A stretch of DNA of 64,000 bases from Neptunicella sp048268085. Its GTDB lineage: Bacteria; Pseudomonadota; Gammaproteobacteria; Enterobacterales; Alteromonadaceae. Position 1 is the first letter of the stretch, and every line of letters starts with the position of its first letter. The stretch lies in assembly GCF_048268085.1 (NCBI RefSeq), contig NZ_JBLWWF010000019.1, forward strand, positions 1-64,000, in the 5' to 3' direction. Shown one piece after another: positions 62,198 to 64,000 of the stretch. Position numbers and translations under genes: made by a program. The notes below the pieces were generated by a model. The model saw nothing but the letters and a program-made list of their open reading frames with translations, made no database searches and was not told the origin of the DNA.

Positions 62198-63583
62198 ATG
62201 AGTCAAGGTAAGGTTGTCCAAATCATTGGCGCCGTTGTGGATATTGAATTTCCACAAGACATGGTTCCTAAAGTATATGACGCACTTCGCGTTACAGAAG
62301 GTAATTTGCAGGGGTTAACTCTGGAAGTTCAACAACAGCTTGGTGGCGGTGTTGTCCGTACCATTGCGATGGGTACGACTGACGGATTGCGTCGTGGTAT
62401 TGCAGCAGAAAATACCGGTGAATCTATTACCGTTCCAGTGGGCAAAGCCACATTGGGTCGTATTATGGATGTATTGGGTAATCCCATTGATGAAGCTGGC
62501 CCTATTGGTGAAGAAGAGCGTATGTCTATTCACCGTGAAGCACCTACTTACGAAGAACAATCCAGTTCTGTTGAGTTGTTAGAAACCGGTATCAAGGTAA
62601 TCGACCTGGTCTGCCCGTTTGCCAAGGGTGGTAAAGTTGGATTATTCGGTGGTGCGGGTGTAGGTAAAACCGTAAACATGATGGAGCTTATCCGTAACAT
62701 CGCTATCGAACACAGTGGTTACTCTGTATTTGCTGGTGTAGGTGAGCGTACTCGTGAAGGTAACGATTTCTATCATGAAATGAACGATTCTAACGTACTG
62801 GATAAGGTATCGTTGGTTTACGGTCAAATGAATGAGCCACCAGGAAACCGTTTACGTGTTGCTTTGACCGGTTTGACCATGGCGGAAAAATTCCGTGACG
62901 AAGGTCGTGACGTATTATTCTTTGTAGATAACATCTATCGTTATACCTTGGCCGGTACCGAAGTTTCGGCTTTGTTAGGTCGTATGCCTTCTGCGGTAGG
63001 TTATCAGCCTACTCTTGCTGAAGAAATGGGTGTGCTACAAGAGCGTATTGCTTCAACCAAAACAGGTTCAATTACGTCAATTCAGGCGGTATACGTACCT
63101 GCGGATGACTTAACCGATCCGTCACCTGCAACAACCTTTGCTCACTTGGATGCAACAGTTGTATTGTCTCGTGATATCGCATCGTTAGGTATTTACCCGG
63201 CTGTAGATCCACTAGATTCAACCTCACGTCAGCTGGATCCGCTAGTCATCGGTCAAGAGCATTATGATTGTGCTCGTGGTGTACAAACGGTCTTGCAACG
63301 TTATAAAGAGTTAAAAGATATCATTGCTATTTTGGGTATGGATGAATTATCCGATGATGATAAATTAGTGGTGACTCGAGCTCGTAAGATCCAACGTTTC
63401 TTGTCTCAACCTTTCTTCGTTGCTGAAGTCTTTACCGGTTCACCAGGTAAATATGTATCGCTAAAAGATACAATTAGTGGCTTTAAAGGTATTTTGGGAG
63501 GAGAGTATGACGATCTGCCTGAGCAAGCTTTCTACATGGTTGGTTCTATTGAAGAAGCCATTGAAAAAGCCAAAGGCATGTAA
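62198..63583 (+). CDS. atpD: ATP synthase F1 subunit beta
   Basis: The catalytic subunit, 461 residues, with P-loop G-G-A-G-V-G-K-T (about 151-158), the catalytic Glu in G-E-R-T-R-E-G-N-D, and D-N-I-Y-R-Y. Length and order are those of E. coli. Confidence 0.99.
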   Translation: MSQGKVVQIIGAVVDIEFPQDMVPKVYDALRVTEGNLQGLTLEVQQQLGGGVVRTIAMGTTDGLRRGIAAENTGESITVPVGKATLGRIMDVLGNPIDEAGPIGEEERMSIHREAPTYEEQSSSVELLETGIKVIDLVCPFAKGGKVGLFGGAGVGKTVNMMELIRNIAIEHSGYSVFAGVGERTREGNDFYHEMNDSNVLDKVSLVYGQMNEPPGNRLRVALTGLTMAEKFRDEGRDVLFFVDNIYRYTLAGTEVSALLGRMPSAVGYQPTLAEEMGVLQERIASTKTGSITSIQAVYVPADDLTDPSPATTFAHLDATVVLSRDIASLGIYPAVDPLDSTSRQLDPLVIGQEHYDCARGVQTVLQRYKELKDIIAILGMDELSDDDKLVVTRARKIQRFLSQPFFVAEVFTGSPGKYVSLKDTISGFKGILGGEYDDLPEQAFYMVGSIEEAIEKAKGM

Positions 63584-63604
63584 ACTGACCTTTAGGAGGG
63601 TTTG

Positions 63605-64000
63605 ATGGCAGCTATGACAGTACATCTGGATGTAGTCAGCGCCGAGGATAAAGTATTCTCTGGTCGCGTAGAAACAATACAGATAACCGGGAGCGAAGGT
63701 GAACTGGGTATTTACCCTGGTCACGCTCCTCTGCTGACTACTCTTAAACCGGGTATGGTACGTTTGGTTAAACAACACGGTCACGAAGAAGTAATTTATA
63801 TTGCTGGTGGTGTGCTGGAAGTTCAACCAGGTAACGTTACTGTATTAGCTGATGTGGCAGTTCGGGCTGAAGATTTAGACGAACAGGCAGCGGAAGAAGC
63901 CAAACGCCGCGCTGAACAACATATTGCTGATCCGGGTACCAATTTTGATTATGCAGAAGCCGCGGCTGAGCTATCGGCAGCCATTGCACAATTAAGATTG
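63605..64000 (+). CDS. atpC: ATP synthase F1 subunit epsilon, cut by window end
   Basis: 132 codons are visible of about 140. The N-terminal beta-barrel (V-H-L-D-V-V-S-A-E-D-K-V-F-S-G and G-E-L-G-I-Y-P-G-H-A-P-L-L) is complete, and most of the C-terminal helical arm is present. AGGAGG lies 7 bases before the ATG. The stop codon lies outside the window. Confidence 0.97.
   Translation, partial: MAAMTVHLDVVSAEDKVFSGRVETIQITGSEGELGIYPGHAPLLTTLKPGMVRLVKQHGHEEVIYIAGGVLEVQPGNVTVLADVAVRAEDLDEQAAEEAKRRAEQHIADPGTNFDYAEAAAELSAAIAQLRL

Noticed and set aside
1..64000. Search for CRISPR arrays, tRNA/rRNA genes and insertion sequences
   Set aside because: No regularly spaced repeats, no T-loop-like tRNA signature and no transposase frames were seen.

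Overview
The window is a stretch of gammaproteobacterial chromosome centred on the replication origin. AT-rich codon use, the Spot 42 start sequence next to polA, YihI, DUF2489, DUF5062, DUF2780, cytochrome c4, and the def-fmt-rsmB-trkA and glyQS orders all point to the Alteromonadales-type marine lineages close to Shewanella. The genus cannot be fixed from the sequence alone. I saw no transposase, integrase, CRISPR array, rRNA or tRNA gene.

Layout. (1) 1-7.7 kb: the start of a probable dprA and a LysM protein on the minus strand, diverging from def-fmt-rsmB-trkA, then a DUF2780 protein facing trkH. (2) 7.9-20.5 kb: an RND efflux operon ending in an alpha/beta hydrolase; DUF5062; a minus-strand TetR / cNMP-CBS-DUF294 / exonuclease operon; a secreted M16 protease pair; and elbB with a Cys-rich HTH regulator. 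(3) 20.5-30.7 kb: polA with two perfect DnaA boxes upstream, a short Spot 42 (spf) gene, engB, cytochrome c4, a Csr-type regulatory RNA candidate in the csrC position, yihI, DUF2489, tag and glyQS. (4) 30.7-36.9 kb: an accessory block with a lipoprotein, a receiver-PAS protein, PRC-barrel, two tandem Crp/Fnr regulators, three very small genes (one of the lmo0937 family), a DUF4398 lipoprotein and an OmpA-like protein. (5) 37.2-43.3 kb: dnaA-dnaN-recF-gyrB on the minus strand, with two parS-like sites inside recF. (6) 43.8-52.0 kb: rpmH-rnpA-yidD-yidC, yajQ-mnmE, a membrane diguanylate cyclase, and an overlapping mioC-dnaT-dnaC operon. (7) 52.0-52.7 kb: oriC, with DnaA boxes and a GATCT-rich unwinding element. 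(8) 52.7-64.0 kb: mnmG-rsmG-parA-parB and the atpIBEFHAGDC operon, cut off in atpC.

How it works together. The origin is flanked by its initiator (dnaA), clamp (dnaN), segregation system (parAB plus parS) and, notably, the DnaT/DnaC helicase-loading proteins, which are encoded right beside oriC. Perfect DnaA boxes also lie in front of dnaA and of polA, suggesting DnaA links initiation to these genes. The two RNA candidates (Spot 42 and a CsrC-like RNA) sit in the same neighbourhood as in E. coli, so this is conserved regulatory territory. The glyS-gyrB block looks like an inserted envelope-stress module.
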